From positions 124,001-188,000 of the forward strand of contig OZ005700.1 of assembly GCA_963930775.1 (NCBI GenBank): DNA of 64,000 bases, given 5' to 3'. Below are positions 44,929 through 61,800 of this stretch, in pieces. The translations under genes and the position numbers were made by a program. Source of the stretch: Cliona cf. orientalis. Its lineage: Eukaryota > Porifera > Demospongiae > Clionaida > Clionaidae. Numbering within the stretch: position 1 is the first letter of the stretch; each line of letters starts with the position of its first letter. The notes below the pieces were generated by a model, which did no database searches, had not been told where the DNA came from, and saw nothing but the letters and a program-made list of their open reading frames with translations.

Positions 44929-44971
44929 TACTTCACAGCATACACAAGTTACACAATTGCAATAATAATTA

Positions 44972-46234
44972 TTAGGATTCATCATGATTAACTTTTTCAA
45001 ATTCATCTTCATCTCCCTGTTCAGGACTGGAATTCCATAGCTGTGTGCACAACAGCAGCTGCTATAGTAATCAGCACAACGGTAGAGTTTTAACTCACAG
45101 CCAGGTTATCTCTGAGGAGTTGCATGATGTAGGAACTGTCCTTGTATGGCTCCTCTTGGAGGGAGTCTAGCTCAGCCATGGAATTATCAAATGCCTTTGT
45201 ATGTATCATACAATCATTCATAAAAATTAATATCACGATGCAGCAATAGTAGTATTTAGTCATACCGTTTTGGCCAAGCTGCGAGCCTTGTCAGAATTAT
45301 TCATGATCTCATAATAGAATACGGAGAAGTTGAGGGCTAGTCCCAGTCGGACAATATTAGTGGGAGGCAGCTCAGTCACTGCCACATCGAACGCACCTTG
45401 GTAACACTTTTCAGCCTTTTCAACTGAATCTGTATAAGGTGAAGATGAAACTGTGGAGCATTACGGGCTGTCTGATTATTTGCTGTGGTCAGATTCAACA
45501 AATTTGGGAAGTAGTACACTACTATACCTTTTTTGTCCTCATTTTTTAGTACCTCTGCTTTGTATCGATGGTAGTCTCCTGCCATCTTGAGGAAAAATAC
45601 CTTTGATTCAGGAGTCTTTGCAGTCGGTAAGAGGATGCTATCAACAATGTCCTGAAATTGGATATTATTCACAGTCAGTTGATTTGAAATACCACGACTG
45701 ATGGGAGTAGTCAATCGTGTAGAAAGAAGAATTTGTTGGAATGCAAAACAGTATAGTTCCCAGTAACTATTAAATTCAAGTACTGATCTGATCGTGGCTT
45801 ACCAATACTTCACCGCAAATGCTATGCAGTTCTTTTGCTATGCTGTCTTGGTAAATTTTTGCAAGTTTTTTCATCTCTTCATCGGATGTAGCTTTCTATG
45901 GAGTTTTATGCAATACAACATTACTAACAGACATCACAGTAAATAACGGTAATTATTATTATAGCGAATACCTCTATACAGAGAAGTTGCCAAGAATTTC
46001 TTCTACTGCTTACTATGTTCTTATGTGCAACACAGAAAAGCTTTCTCTGCTCAATGCTCAACTCTCCCTTCACCGTCTTTACCACTTGTTTCATGAACTG
46101 CGTTAGTAATAATATTACTCATTAATGATAGTGATTATTACAGCCAGCTTGAGATCGAGTCGTACACGGGCCATATCCTCGAATCTCTCAGCACACTCCG
46201 CCATCCTGGCCTTTTCCACCAGATCTTCCGTCAT
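44972..46234 (-). CDS. 14-3-3 protein, divergent tandem copy A
   Basis: Seven exons (46142-46234, 45972-46097, 45803-45895, 45528-45651, 45266-45429, 45099-45194, 44972-45040) join to 254 aa. 14-3-3 landmarks are present: [20 protein letters not shown] with the phosphopeptide-binding Lys and Arg, [10 protein letters not shown] with Arg-Tyr, [15 protein letters not shown], and [15 protein letters not shown]. The acidic C-terminus is [14 protein letters not shown]. It binds phosphoserine/threonine client proteins as a dimer. Compared with the neighbour, exon 1 is 21 nt longer, adding about 7 residues between the first two helices, and one extra intron splits exon 2. That insert rests on a splice choice (GCT/GTAATA) and could be wrong. 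Confidence 0.9.
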
Positions 46235-46544
46235 GGCTGTCACTCAGTAACTGTTACTCATCAATAGAGCTATATAGCTATAGGACGTCGCTTACACCGC
46301 CCACACCGAGTACGTAGGGGGGCGGTGCCGCCACACAACAACACGTATCTCTGCGCATGCGTTATTATGAGAACAGTGGCGGGATAACGATAAAAGATTC
46401 AGTGGTAACAATTACAATTTCTTAATACTTTAATATTATGTACAATGAGTATGCCTAAAAATTAAGGTCCCTTTTGTTGTCTAAGAAGCACAAGTAAGCA
46501 TACAGGGGAAAAAGGGGATACTCCACACAACAGTTGACTGCCTA

Positions 46545-47698
<1,154 letters not shown>

Positions 47699-48120
47699 TT
47701 TCGTATTTTCTGGCTGCTATTTGGACAAAGGAGAGGCCTGGATCACTCAGATCAGATGCTAGCACTTGCTCTCTTCAGAACTGATTGGATAAGAAAGGGC
47801 GGAAGGACCAACTCAAAATTCCCGTGCAGAACTTTGACGTCAGAGGGTTACTATGGCGATCGCCATGCCAACCAAGACCGCATTATGACGTATTTTCCTT
47901 GACTACCGATTATCGATTGCGATCTCCCGCGCTTGCGCGCGTAGCGCTTTGTGATTGGATAACGATCACGTAATACACTATACTGTCGTGCAATTAGTGT
48001 TAAAATGGATTTCTTTTTTGAGATCTTCATCAGCAGAAATATTGCACACATGTATACACTGTCCATGATAATAATTATTATTATTGAGTCATCTGAGGCT
48101 AGAGGGTGTGTGCCATGAGA
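47699..48120. other. 14-3-3 promoter side and SDHA 3' end
   Basis: This 422-bp gap holds the promoter of 14-3-3 copy B on the left and the SDHA 3' UTR on the right. A GC-rich alternating stretch (CGCGCTTGCGCGCG near 47928-47942) resembles NRF-1 half sites. No gene is visible. Confidence 0.4.
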
Positions 48121-52009
<3,889 letters not shown>

Positions 52010-52276
52010 CTTCTCAGCTTGATCTGGACGAGAATGATGCAAAGCTCATGAAAGCTAAAGTTCATGACCTTCGAGCGATCATAGATCTAGATGGATCGAT
52101 CGAATCTATAGCAGCGGCGCGCGCTATAGTGCTTCGATTCACGCATGCGCATTAAATTGCAGCGCTTGCATGCAGCTGCATGCGCTCAGCCCAGCCCCCC
52201 TCTCAGTGCAGCTATAAAGAAGTCGATCAAACTAAACTATATCAAAAGGTCGTCTCTGTTTACCAGCTACGTTGCA
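52010..52276. promoter_or_regulatory. SDHA/GST bidirectional promoter with NRF-1-type palindrome
   Basis: A 267-bp gap between divergent start codons carries ACGCATGCGCAT at 52141-52152, the NRF-1-type palindrome. In vertebrates NRF-1 controls many respiratory-chain genes, which fits SDHA. Binding here is inference. Confidence 0.5.
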
Positions 52277-53876
52277 ATGTCCACATCGAGCGAAGGAAAG
52301 AGTGAGCCGAGGTTCAGGCTCGTTTACTGGAACTTCAGAGGACGCGCGGAACTGATTCGGCTTATCTTTGAGCACCTCGAGATTCCTTACATTGACCAAA
52401 GGATCTCCTTTGAAGAATGGGCCAAGAGAAAACCAGGTGCGTGCATGGAACCACGTATTACATGTTCATATTTAATGCTTATCTGCTACGACCAATCTCA
52501 AACCTAAGCTGTACCGTTGCCTGCTCTACGCAAGGCATAGAGGCAATTTTATTCAAGTTTCTTTATTATTAAATGTGTGCGTGCGTGTAGACTCGCCACT
52601 TGGAGTGATTCCAACGCTGGAGTTCGATGGAAAGATAATCTCCGGGAGCACGGGCATCGCTCGCTGGATTGCTGAAGACTATGGTAAGCCTGGATGTGAT
52701 CTAACAATATCATATAACTGTAGTCAGTACAGGATGCTATTATATGGGCTCCTGATCCTGCGTGATGTCCTGCTTTTTTTAAGTATAATTTTTACTTTAT
52801 TTGCAATCAAACTCCAGTCCCGTACATGTCCGCAAGGAAATTTGCACACATATTTCTTTTGATAGTTGTAATATATTGATATCTGATAATAGATATAGAT
52901 GGCAAATATTGTGTAACTTGTAAATAGCAAGTCATGCATAAGTGTGCCGTGCACCCACAACAAAGCTTACCAAAGTCATGCCTCTCCTTGGTATGGCTGC
53001 TATGCCCCATTTATCTCACAGCTAGTGCCTGACCAGCATTAACTCTGTAACCCATTCAATTGCATTCCACGTTGATATCGATATGCATGCCGAAAGCTCT
53101 TTCATGATTTTTAAAATAATGGTATACACATGGTATGTGGGTGCTTAAGTGGCTATTGCATGATAGCTTCACTCTTACTCAATATTTGTGTTAATTCTAT
53201 TATAGTACACGTTCCTTTGTCTCGTCTGAGTTGCGCCGCACATACTTGTAGTCTGCGACTGGCTACTTTCAGTCACGAATGTACATTTAATTATCATATA
53301 ATTATTACATTATATTACATCGTTAGGCTTTGCTGGTTCAAATGCCGTGGAGAACCTGGAACTATTCAGTATCGTCGATGCAACTGCTGATGCATGGGTC
53401 CATGTCTATGACGCAAACTTCCATGAAAAGAATGAAGAGCTAAAGGTATATTATTATAATACTATATTAATGGGACAAAGAGGAGCAATCTGTTAGTTCC
53501 ATTACACTCTTCTCTTTGATACTATAGAGAGAGAAGTTGCTGAGACTACATGAGAACTATTTGCCTCTCCAGATAGCTTTCTTTGAGAAGAAAGCTGCTG
53601 CAAATTCCGCACAAGGCGGTTGGATTTGGGGAAACAAGGTATTGCGTAATTATTCCATTAACTACCAGCATCCTTTAATTTACCTTGATTCTCATGCACT
53701 CATTATGACAGCTGACCTATGCAGATTTTGCAATCTATCTTCTCTATGACTACGTGGCAGCTAACCTTCCAGGAGCACCGACCCAATACCCCTCACTCAC
53801 CAATCTCAAGCAAAAAGTTGAAAATCTCCCCAAAATTGCCGACTGGATCAAGAAAAGACCCAATACTGCACTATAA
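52277..53876 (+). CDS. Sigma-type glutathione S-transferase, copy 1
   Basis: Five exons (52277-52436, 52591-52683, 53327-53445, 53528-53638, 53712-53876) give 215 aa. The thioredoxin-like N-domain has the catalytic Tyr in FRLVYWNFRGRAELIRLI, the cis-Pro in GVIPTLEFDGK and the glutathione-contact SGSTGIARWIAED. The all-alpha C-domain ends with LTYADFAIYLLYDYV and IADWIKKRPNTAL. This matches the sigma class, which includes prostaglandin D synthase-type enzymes. The likely role is cytosolic glutathione conjugation or isomerisation; the specific substrate is unknown. Exon sizes match the second copy, with NDUFB3 on the opposite strand in between. Confidence 0.92.
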
Positions 53877-54206
53877 GAATATCGTGGACTTAAAAATAGA
53901 TTTTTTATCAACATGCTTATTATGTATTACAGTATAATATAGCGCACACATCTTTAATGACACAATCATTCACACAATGCCATTGTTATGTGTTCTGACT
54001 TTCAGTATGACATAACTTGCTGAGACTTGCAGTATAAACTGAGGAATGGGAATAAGCAACGGAAGTCATAATAATTACCAAGATTGTGAGGCAGCCGACT
54101 GGCTAGACGAGACATGCATAAACCTTTTAAGAAATCACCAGGGGGATTCCCCCGGATGACTTAACCGAGAAGCCATACCTACCTCTACGGATGGGGGCTG
54201 CTGGTG
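53877..54206. other. Convergent GST/NDUFB3 gap
   Basis: A 330-bp AT-rich stretch between two stop codons. No gene or repeat was recognised; presumably 3' UTRs. Confidence 0.4.
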
Positions 54207-54425
54207 TTAGTGATGGTGGTCGTCCTCAGGGTGCTTTGGCTTCCAGTAGAGCTCCTCAATGGCCACCAACACTAGAAAGGCTCCGAAGCCAAGCCCCAGC
54301 CCAGGAAACATACGACGCACGTTGGCACGTTTATTTATCAACGGAGCATACCTCCACGCTTCAAATCTCGCCCAGGGGTCCTTCGGTAAAGGTACTTTAA
54401 CGCCTTTGTACGTGAAAGGGTCCAT
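54207..54425 (-). CDS. NDUFB3: NADH dehydrogenase 1 beta subcomplex subunit 3-like (complex I B12)
   Basis: A single uninterrupted 72-codon frame begins MDPFTYKGVKVPLPKDPWAR. The KDPWARFEAWRYAP block is the NDUFB3 signature (DPWRNEAWRY type in mammals). A membrane helix follows (FPGLGLGFGAFLVLVAIEE), then a short acidic and His-rich tail ending DDHHH. It is a small accessory subunit of respiratory complex I in the inner mitochondrial membrane. The CDS has no intron, rare in this window. An upstream in-frame Met (54506) would overlap the GST promoter and was rejected. It lies 107 bp head-to-head from the second GST. Confidence 0.85.
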   Translation of the reverse strand: MDPFTYKGVKVPLPKDPWARFEAWRYAPLINKRANVRRMFPGLGLGFGAFLVLVAIEELYWKPKHPEDDHHH

Positions 54426-54532
54426 TGCAAACACACCAGAGGTTCTTCTTATTGATGCGCACCATGAGTTCGAGGTACGAGGTGGGCGTAGTCGTAATGT
54501 ACGCATGCGCGTTATGTATCAGTTTATACGCG
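54426..54532. promoter_or_regulatory. 107-bp NDUFB3/GST promoter with NRF-1-type palindrome
   Basis: The two start codons are 107 bp apart, the tightest pair in the window. ACGCATGCGCG at 54501-54511 is a near-perfect NRF-1-type palindrome and is probably the core of this bidirectional promoter. Confidence 0.5.
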
Positions 54533-55857
54533 ATGGCTACCTTCAGGCTGACCTACCTCCACTATCGAGGCCGTGCGGAATTAATCAGGTTCATTCTATC
54601 TCAAGCAGGGATACAATTTGATGATGTTCGACTTCCCCCTGAGAAATGGAACGAAATTAGATCAGGTTTGCGGGGGTGATTCCTTGATTGCTGCTGCAGA
54701 CATAAGGATTTGTGTTTCTTTTCCATGATAGAAACACAGTTGGGGATTTTACCGACAGCTGAGTTTGATGGAAAGGTCCTGAGTGGAAATGCTACTATAG
54801 CAAGGTACCTCGCAGAAGAACATGGTAAGTATCATACATGCTCAGCAGCAGTGATCACTAAAGTTATTAACTTATGACCAGCAGAGTATAGTGCAAAGCC
54901 AGTGTGCTTATTACGTGCTAAGCGAAACATAATATAACAGAATATAATATAGTGTTGAATGGCTGTTCTCTGTACAGCCAGACCTCCCTACCCCTAACTC
55001 TCTGCCTTAGAAGAATGAATGTTGGCCATCACTACTACTGAAGGGAATAAAATTGAGCCAAAAGCATTGCCTTATTTGACATGCACAAAGTCAATTACAC
55101 TCGTAGATCTAGAGTGATCTACAATGCAAGTTACTCACTATAATAATGCCATATTAGTATACAATACTAAGAACAGATGCTTTGATCTTCATAATGCCTT
55201 GTAGGCCTATAATATTATATAAATTGTGGCATATCTGCATTAATTACCGGCCATTATGCTGAGGAATGTGCATGACATCGTGCCTATCTGATGCCACAGG
55301 CCTTGCTGGAGACAGTCCCCTAGAGAATGCTGAGCTGTTCTCTCTAGTGGAGTGTGTGGAGGATCTATGGCTCAAGATATTTACCTTCTTCTGGGAGAAA
55401 GATGAGACTAGAAAGGTGTTATATATTATAAGGGTGATAATTATTGACGCTTAAAATTAATGTATACATGTACAGGCAGCAGCTAAGAAGCAGTTCGCTA
55501 AGACCTATCTGCCGCTAACATTGAAAAAGCTTGAAGAAGCAGCAGCCCTGAATGATAGCAAGGAAGGGTGGATCAAAGGAGATAAGGTGATTAACAGATA
55601 AGCTCTGAATTTCCTTTCGTGACAATTGTCAAACATTATGGCTCTTCAGTTTACTATTAACATCTTTCCTCGTCCCTTTCAATAATAATCAGGTGACGTA
55701 TGCTGACCTGGCCATCTGTGTTCTGCTAGAGGTGCTTGTAACGGAACAACCGTCCATGCTTGACTCACTCCCCAGGCTCGCCAAACTCAAGAGCAGTGTG
55801 GAGCAGCTACCACGCATCAAAGAGTGGATCAGTACGCGACCCAACACACCATACTGA
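54533..55857 (+). CDS. Sigma-type glutathione S-transferase, copy 2
   Basis: Five exons (54533-54665, 54732-54824, 55300-55415, 55476-55586, 55693-55857) give 205 aa. The N-terminus MATFRLTYLHYRGRAELIRF carries the catalytic Tyr region. GILPTAEFDGKVLSGNATIA is the glutathione-binding segment, and the C-domain has VTYADLAICVLLEVL and IKEWISTRPNTPY. Exon lengths 93, 116, 111 and 165 mirror copy 1 (93, 119, 111, 165), so the two are duplicates. The role is glutathione conjugation or isomerisation, substrate unknown. The stop lies 80 bp from the MED1 stop codon. Confidence 0.92.
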
Positions 55858-55937
55858 TAATATAATATTATAATAATGACTTAATTACTATGATATCATC
55901 ATGTAATGTGAGAATTGATTATTGTGGAGTGAATCAA

Positions 55938-58673
55938 TTACATCATGTTAGTGAGTTTTTGTTCTCGTCCTAGCATGGTCACATGATCACCAATGTCCAT
56001 GGGGGTAGCCCCTGTGATACAAACCTCGTCGTGCTTGGCATCCTCCGAGCTAATGGAAAGGTCAAAGTCCTTCATGGACTGGGAATATTGCTGGAGGAGC
56101 ATTGCCGGGTTGTTGCCTAGCATCTGGGTGGGATGGTTCAGGGCAGCACGAAGAGTAACAGGAATAGACAAGCATCTGTTGGGAATTAACAAACATCACC
56201 TTCCATAGCTATACACGACGAAGCCAGAGCGAGCCGTGTTACCTTTGAGCGATGTTGGAGAGACGCTCTTGCAGCACAGGAGCGGCGTCTGATTTGGTCT
56301 TGACTCTAACCTCCACCGCTTTGGGGTTCTGGTCAGGAACAGAAAATTCCACTGCAATGGAAAGAAATCATACAATATCATACTATGAACACCCTTCATA
56401 AAATAATTACTATATTATGCACCTATCAGTGTTTCTTCAGACTGCATATCCATGGTGACCATCACCTGGTTGGGCGGTTGTGACGTCACCTCAAAGATGC
56501 ACTGTGCCACTTCTGAAGGCGGAGAAGGGGTGCCACGCTTACTGCGACCAAGGCAGCTGCTCACTAAGGCATTATACACCAACTGCTTCCTCAACAGCTA
56601 CAGAAATGAACACACATTTAATTATTAGTCTAGTTAGTAATATTATGTTCTTGGCTCACTATTATGATGTTAAAGATTTTTCCTGGATGAAGGAAGGGTA
56701 CCTTGGCCACCATTGCACCACAAAACTGAGATGAAGCAATCTGATCAGGCAGCGCATCAACTGATCTCAGCTCAGCAGGCATACTATAGTAGTGATACTG
56801 ATCTGGCAAACACTGCATGAGAGGAGAGAGACAAGAGAGAGTACTAAACAACTATTTCTATAAGGACTCTACAATCTCTGACCACTAATCTCCATTTATC
56901 AGTGATGAGCTCTCTCCCTTCTTTCTCTGCCTTTCTCTTAGCGATGAGCTGGTTGATGTGAACACTGCCTACTGGGAGCACAGGCTGCTCTGAAATAGAC
57001 AATAAAAAAGATGAGGAGTAAGTGAAAAAGAACGATTAATATTATTCAGTACCAGTTCCACATATCTTTAGCAGCTCATCCCTGACCATAGAGCAGACAG
57101 GAATGGCCTCACTCAGCTGAAAGATGAAGGTGAGGGGGAGCATGGAGCTGTTCTGTATAGTCACAGGGAAGAAGTTGGCTGTAGACACACTGAAAAAAAT
57201 TCAAGTCCTTCATTACCACAAGGTTAGTATCTTCACCAAAAATGGCACTCCTTACTCGAAGAGATTGGGGTCTGTGGAGAGCGCAGTTATAGTTGGACTC
57301 TTCTCCATGGTGACCTTCCCAGCCACGCCCACCGACACGCCCAGTTCTGACGGCACCAGTGCATTCTTGATGACCTCATATGGATGCACGAAGAAGGTCA
57401 GCTGCATAGGAATACCTGGACAGAGATAGAACCAATGAAAGAGCATGACACTGATCACATGACCCGGTACCTCCACAACGTGGGGTCACATGTCCTAGTG
57501 GATTCTCCATGATAACTTTATCGATGGCGGCCTGTGGAGGACTAATGGAACACTTACATTAACTTCTGAGCTTAATCTTAACACAGACATAGACACTCCC
57601 ACACACTGGTATCTGGTATCTACCAATTTTGGTTTATGGTGATGAGGACTGCCTCTATTGCGGAGAGTGCCTTGTACATGAGCGATGGTTCACAGTTCCC
57701 ACCAGCTGCTTGGTTATAAAACTGCACCAAGGATTTCAAGTGAGTCTCAAAGACGGTAAAGTCCCCAGCTCTCAGTAGGTTCGCCAACTCAACAGACTCC
57801 TCCTGTGAGTATATATGTGGGGCGGCAAAAAAAATCAATTATGCCATAATTCACGTTAATTTCATAAAAATTTTGTGCTAGAAATTTTCATTTCATCAAT
57901 ATCAAACATGCACCATATATTCACTGTACAGGTGAACTATTTTTGCGCAAAATGAAAATTTTTAACAATCAAAGATTCGCAAATTACAGTAACACATCAC
58001 AGATTTCATATTCAACAAGATAATAACATAGTCGTAGTGGTGTAGCTGACCTGTGTGGTGTTAGCCTGGCTCAGTTTAACAGACGTCAGCTTGTCTTTGT
58101 CCTGGCAACAGATCTCAACATAGAATCCATCATGCACGAGAAAGATGCTAGTCTCTGGCACCCTCTGCACATCAAGCTTCAGGCTCAGTCGCTGGGCAAC
58201 ACCCTTCAGCCACTCCTGAATCCCTGAAAGTGACAAGTCTATAGAATGGAAATACCATCGTAATTAATTATTATGAATTGCATGGTGAGAAAATAATATT
58301 TAATATATCAAATGATAGCGTGACTCCTACCCTTAACAGTTTCCTGGAGCAGTGTAATGGCTTCTTGAAGTCGTTTCTTTATTTCTTCAGCTTGTGAGAT
58401 CTGAATCACAACATACCAATATTTATCATGACATTGGCGGGCCATCAGTGTCAGAGGGATAGGGGCGTGGGTACGTACCTGCATAGAGGCAGCTGTAGTG
58501 GGCTGCTGTTGTTGAGAAGCGCTCAACTTTAACTGATGAGCGTGACAGAGTCGTCTGATTTGCTCGGTGAGTTCTCTGACCTTCTTCTCGTCCGGGAATG
58601 CGTTGATGGTAGCGATCCCTTGGCCCGCCGCTCCAGATGGGCCAGCACCACTCAGGCTACCAGAAGCAGCCAT
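55938..58673 (-). CDS. MED1: Mediator complex subunit 1, short form
   Basis: Twelve exons join in frame to 574 aa. Helical N-terminal segments are followed by a block aligning with the MED1 family: QRLSLKLDVQRVPETSIFLV, LANLLRAGDFTVFETHLKSL, PLGHVTPRCGGIPMQLTFF, NSSMLPLTFIFQLSEAIPV and QYHYYSMPAELRSVDALPDQ. Mediator bridges transcription factors and RNA polymerase II; MED1 is a middle-module contact point for activators. Vertebrate MED1 is about 1,580 residues with a long disordered, LxxLL-containing C-terminus; here the protein ends soon after the conserved region. Two acceptor/donor choices (57541 and 56883) were made to preserve frame. It is divergent to the tyrosine-rich membrane gene. 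Confidence 0.88.
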
Positions 58674-58867
58674 CTTGGGTATGTTTGACGACCTTTACCG
58701 AAATCATAGGGCTCAGCAACTAGCACTGCATAATAATTTTACGCATGCGCATGCATGCGCCTAGCTAAATAATTAATTTTAATGAAGGTAGATCATTTTC
58801 CGAGTCATTTTCTGATGTCATGCTGCATAGTCCAATCATGACACAATTACCACAACGCAAACGAGTA
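58674..58867. promoter_or_regulatory. MED1/membrane protein 3 bidirectional promoter
   Basis: A 194-bp gap between divergent starts. ACGCATGCGCATGCATGCGC at 58741-58760 is a double, overlapping NRF-1-type palindrome. Confidence 0.5.
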
Positions 58868-61800
58868 ATGGCTACCACCGCAAGAATCTCTTCCCTGGTG
58901 GCTTTGCTACTGATCAGCTTGGTGGCTCCCTCCATTGCACAAGGGACGACGGTAAGCTCGCCGATATTATGGAATGTGATCGGGCCTCTGCGCAAAGCTA
59001 TGTCGCATGTCACCACAATTTTTACACGAGCGCGTAGTAAATCAGCCCTTCTATAATTTAGACTTAGGATACACTACACGTGTCCATTGCCCATTGAAGT
59101 AGCGCAGTTAGTATGTTGTGTATGTCGCCCAGCCCTAGCCGCGGAGAGTGCCAGCTATAGGCAATTTACTGCATGCAAAGTATAGGTGACGAGACTAAGT
59201 GACTTCAATGTTTATCACAGCTCGTGTTAAAGGGAGTGAATGGGTGTTGATTGGTTGGTGTCAGTATCACTTGAGTTATTAGTGAGTAGTGATCATTTTT
59301 GTGTGCATAGCTACTGAGGACGTATAGGGGGATTGCCGTCGACAGCTGGTCGTATCGGCTCCCACTGAAATACAATAATATTCCATTTAATGCAGTGGAG
59401 GCTGTCTGGGCCGAAAATCAGTGGCCGCAATATTATTCTAGAGAGGTGGCTACATTAAAGGGGTACAATATAATGTATTGACTTGGAACTTGACCTAAGT
59501 AGCTGTAACGAGGGAGGTATCTGCCTAGAAACCAGTCTTGCAGTTTCTTATGATTCCATGCAGCGATCACAGTGACCTAGTGGGTATACCGCTGACTACT
59601 AGCTTCCTGCTTGCAGTTCAAACGTTCTCGAGTGAGAGAGTGTAGCTGAGCATGTTAAGGATGTGGCCATGATAGGGATGAAGCCCGGCTAGCTTCCCAC
59701 TTACAGGCAGCCATGGGTTTCCCTGCTCCACCATTGTCCGTGGTGATACAACATACACAGTTTATGCTTTGTTTGCTCCGGTCCATCCGTCCATCTCTGT
59801 GAATAAATTCTGCTTTAATGAAATAATATCACTGCATTGCCTTACAAGAACCTGTGGCATAGTGAAGCATGATGTAGCATTTCCATATTCGGTGTGATAT
59901 TCATGTGGTTTGTGCTGCTCTGCTGCCTTGAGAAATGTGTGTGTGCATCAGTGAATTGTCCGTTGATCCAACATGGACTACCTCCATAGTGCAGCTGCAT
60001 GGGATGGTTGCTGGTCCAACTCTATGGGTGGCCTATGTCTTTCTCCGAAGTGATGTGTACTTCAATTATAGCCTGGCTTCCTGCTATCTGGAACTGAGCA
60101 GTGCTAGTATGCTGGGTAGACCAGTTGGATGGTTGTGGCTGCCTTGGCCTTTATCAACAGGAAGAGCCTTAGTCAAAAGATTGGTCACCTTGAGTGTTTG
60201 TGGAAAGATCATGACTTTTTCAGTTCTTGTGTGGGTGTGGTGTGTTGCCTCCCTTCCTTACAAGGTACTCCATGTTGTATATGCTCCCTATGGGCGTGTT
60301 AAAATTTGAGTGAAGATGTGAGGATTCTGTATTGTCTGTTTTTGACTGCTAATATCCTTATCCCTTCAGCACATGTGTCCACCATGAGGAAAACAAAATT
60401 AATGTCATCATCTGTGGACCTCTTAGTGCAATATTCCAGTCTTCTATGTACCTTTCCTCATAGAAAATAATATGCCGCCTCTTATCTCCATTTGGGGCTC
60501 TAGCACCATATTATTATGCTATGATATGTATTTGCACTACTTTTTATACTAGTCTTGCATTTCTCTACATACACTCACGTCGTCGTATTATGTTAATTAA
60601 TCCACAGCCAATGCCATCGCAAACAACAAGAGTCACAACTGGGCCAACAACTGACCAACCAACGTGAGGAAATCATTATTACATAATAGTGATGTAATAT
60701 TATATGATGTCATGCTGCAAGTGCAGGTCCTCTATGCAAACTCCTGTGTCAGGAACAACTCCACCACCACCACCATCAACCATAGCTGCAAGAGACAGCG
60801 TGCCCCCAGCGCTGATCATTGGACCTGCCGTGGGAGGGGGTGTGGTACTCCTCGTCCTTGTACTGTGTATCTGTGTATGCATCTGTTGTGTGTGTAAGAG
60901 GAGGACCAGGAATAAACATAAAGTGTTTGTCCCCTCGGTCTCTGAAAAGCTGCCGTCAGAGGTTGGTTCCCCTGTCTACCGCACTCTGACTCCGCCCGAA
61001 ATTCACTCGGATCTTGACAAGAAAGAGGTCAGTGACAGATAATGCTGAAGATTTTGTGTTTAGTGTGTTGAATTTTCTTCACAACCATAGGAGTTTCAGA
61101 TGCAAGTCAATGTTGCCCACTCAGCAGATGTGACTGTAGAACTGGACGATCATACCATCAAGCCATCACAGCTCTTTGTAAAGAAGTCGGCATCGAGCTC
61201 AAACATAAATATCCACGAAACTACATTTAATGGCGATATTCGAAGAACTGCCACCAACCCGATGGCTACTGCTCACTCTATCTCCAACACAGAGTGAGTC
61301 TCGCATGTCTCATGCTCATACCTATTCTGCATGCATAACATTGTATATGTCTATTTGTGGTATCCAGGCAACCTCCAGAGCTGAAAGGTTATGTGCAGAT
61401 GTCTTCAGCGGGCTCTGTGCATCCCAGTAAGAGTCTTGGGGACGTTGCAAGTGCTGGAGAGGAGGAGCAAGACACTGGCATCTACGTTGAGCCAGATCGA
61501 ACCGGAGCAGCCCTTCTCATTCAGGCAGAGTAAGGAGAAATGTCGTAGTAATCAATTATCTCGTGTAGCGTAAGCCGCCATATATCGGCATGTACATAAT
61601 ACTGGCACCGCCCGTGCCAATCATCGGCACCTAGTTTACGACGTATTTTACGGGATTATACGGACATCGCTGAAGCGTTTACGGACCTGAAACTTTCAAT
61701 GGCCATTGCACATCAAGGAAAGTAAACAGGAAGAAAAGGATGATATTACTGGCAAGAAGGCGTGGTGAAGAAGCTCTATACCAAGTTCGATCAAAATCGG

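Noticed and set aside
59935..60309. 124-codon open frame within intron 1 of the tyrosine-rich membrane gene
   Set aside because: No domain, poor start context, and the signal-peptide exon splices cleanly over it.
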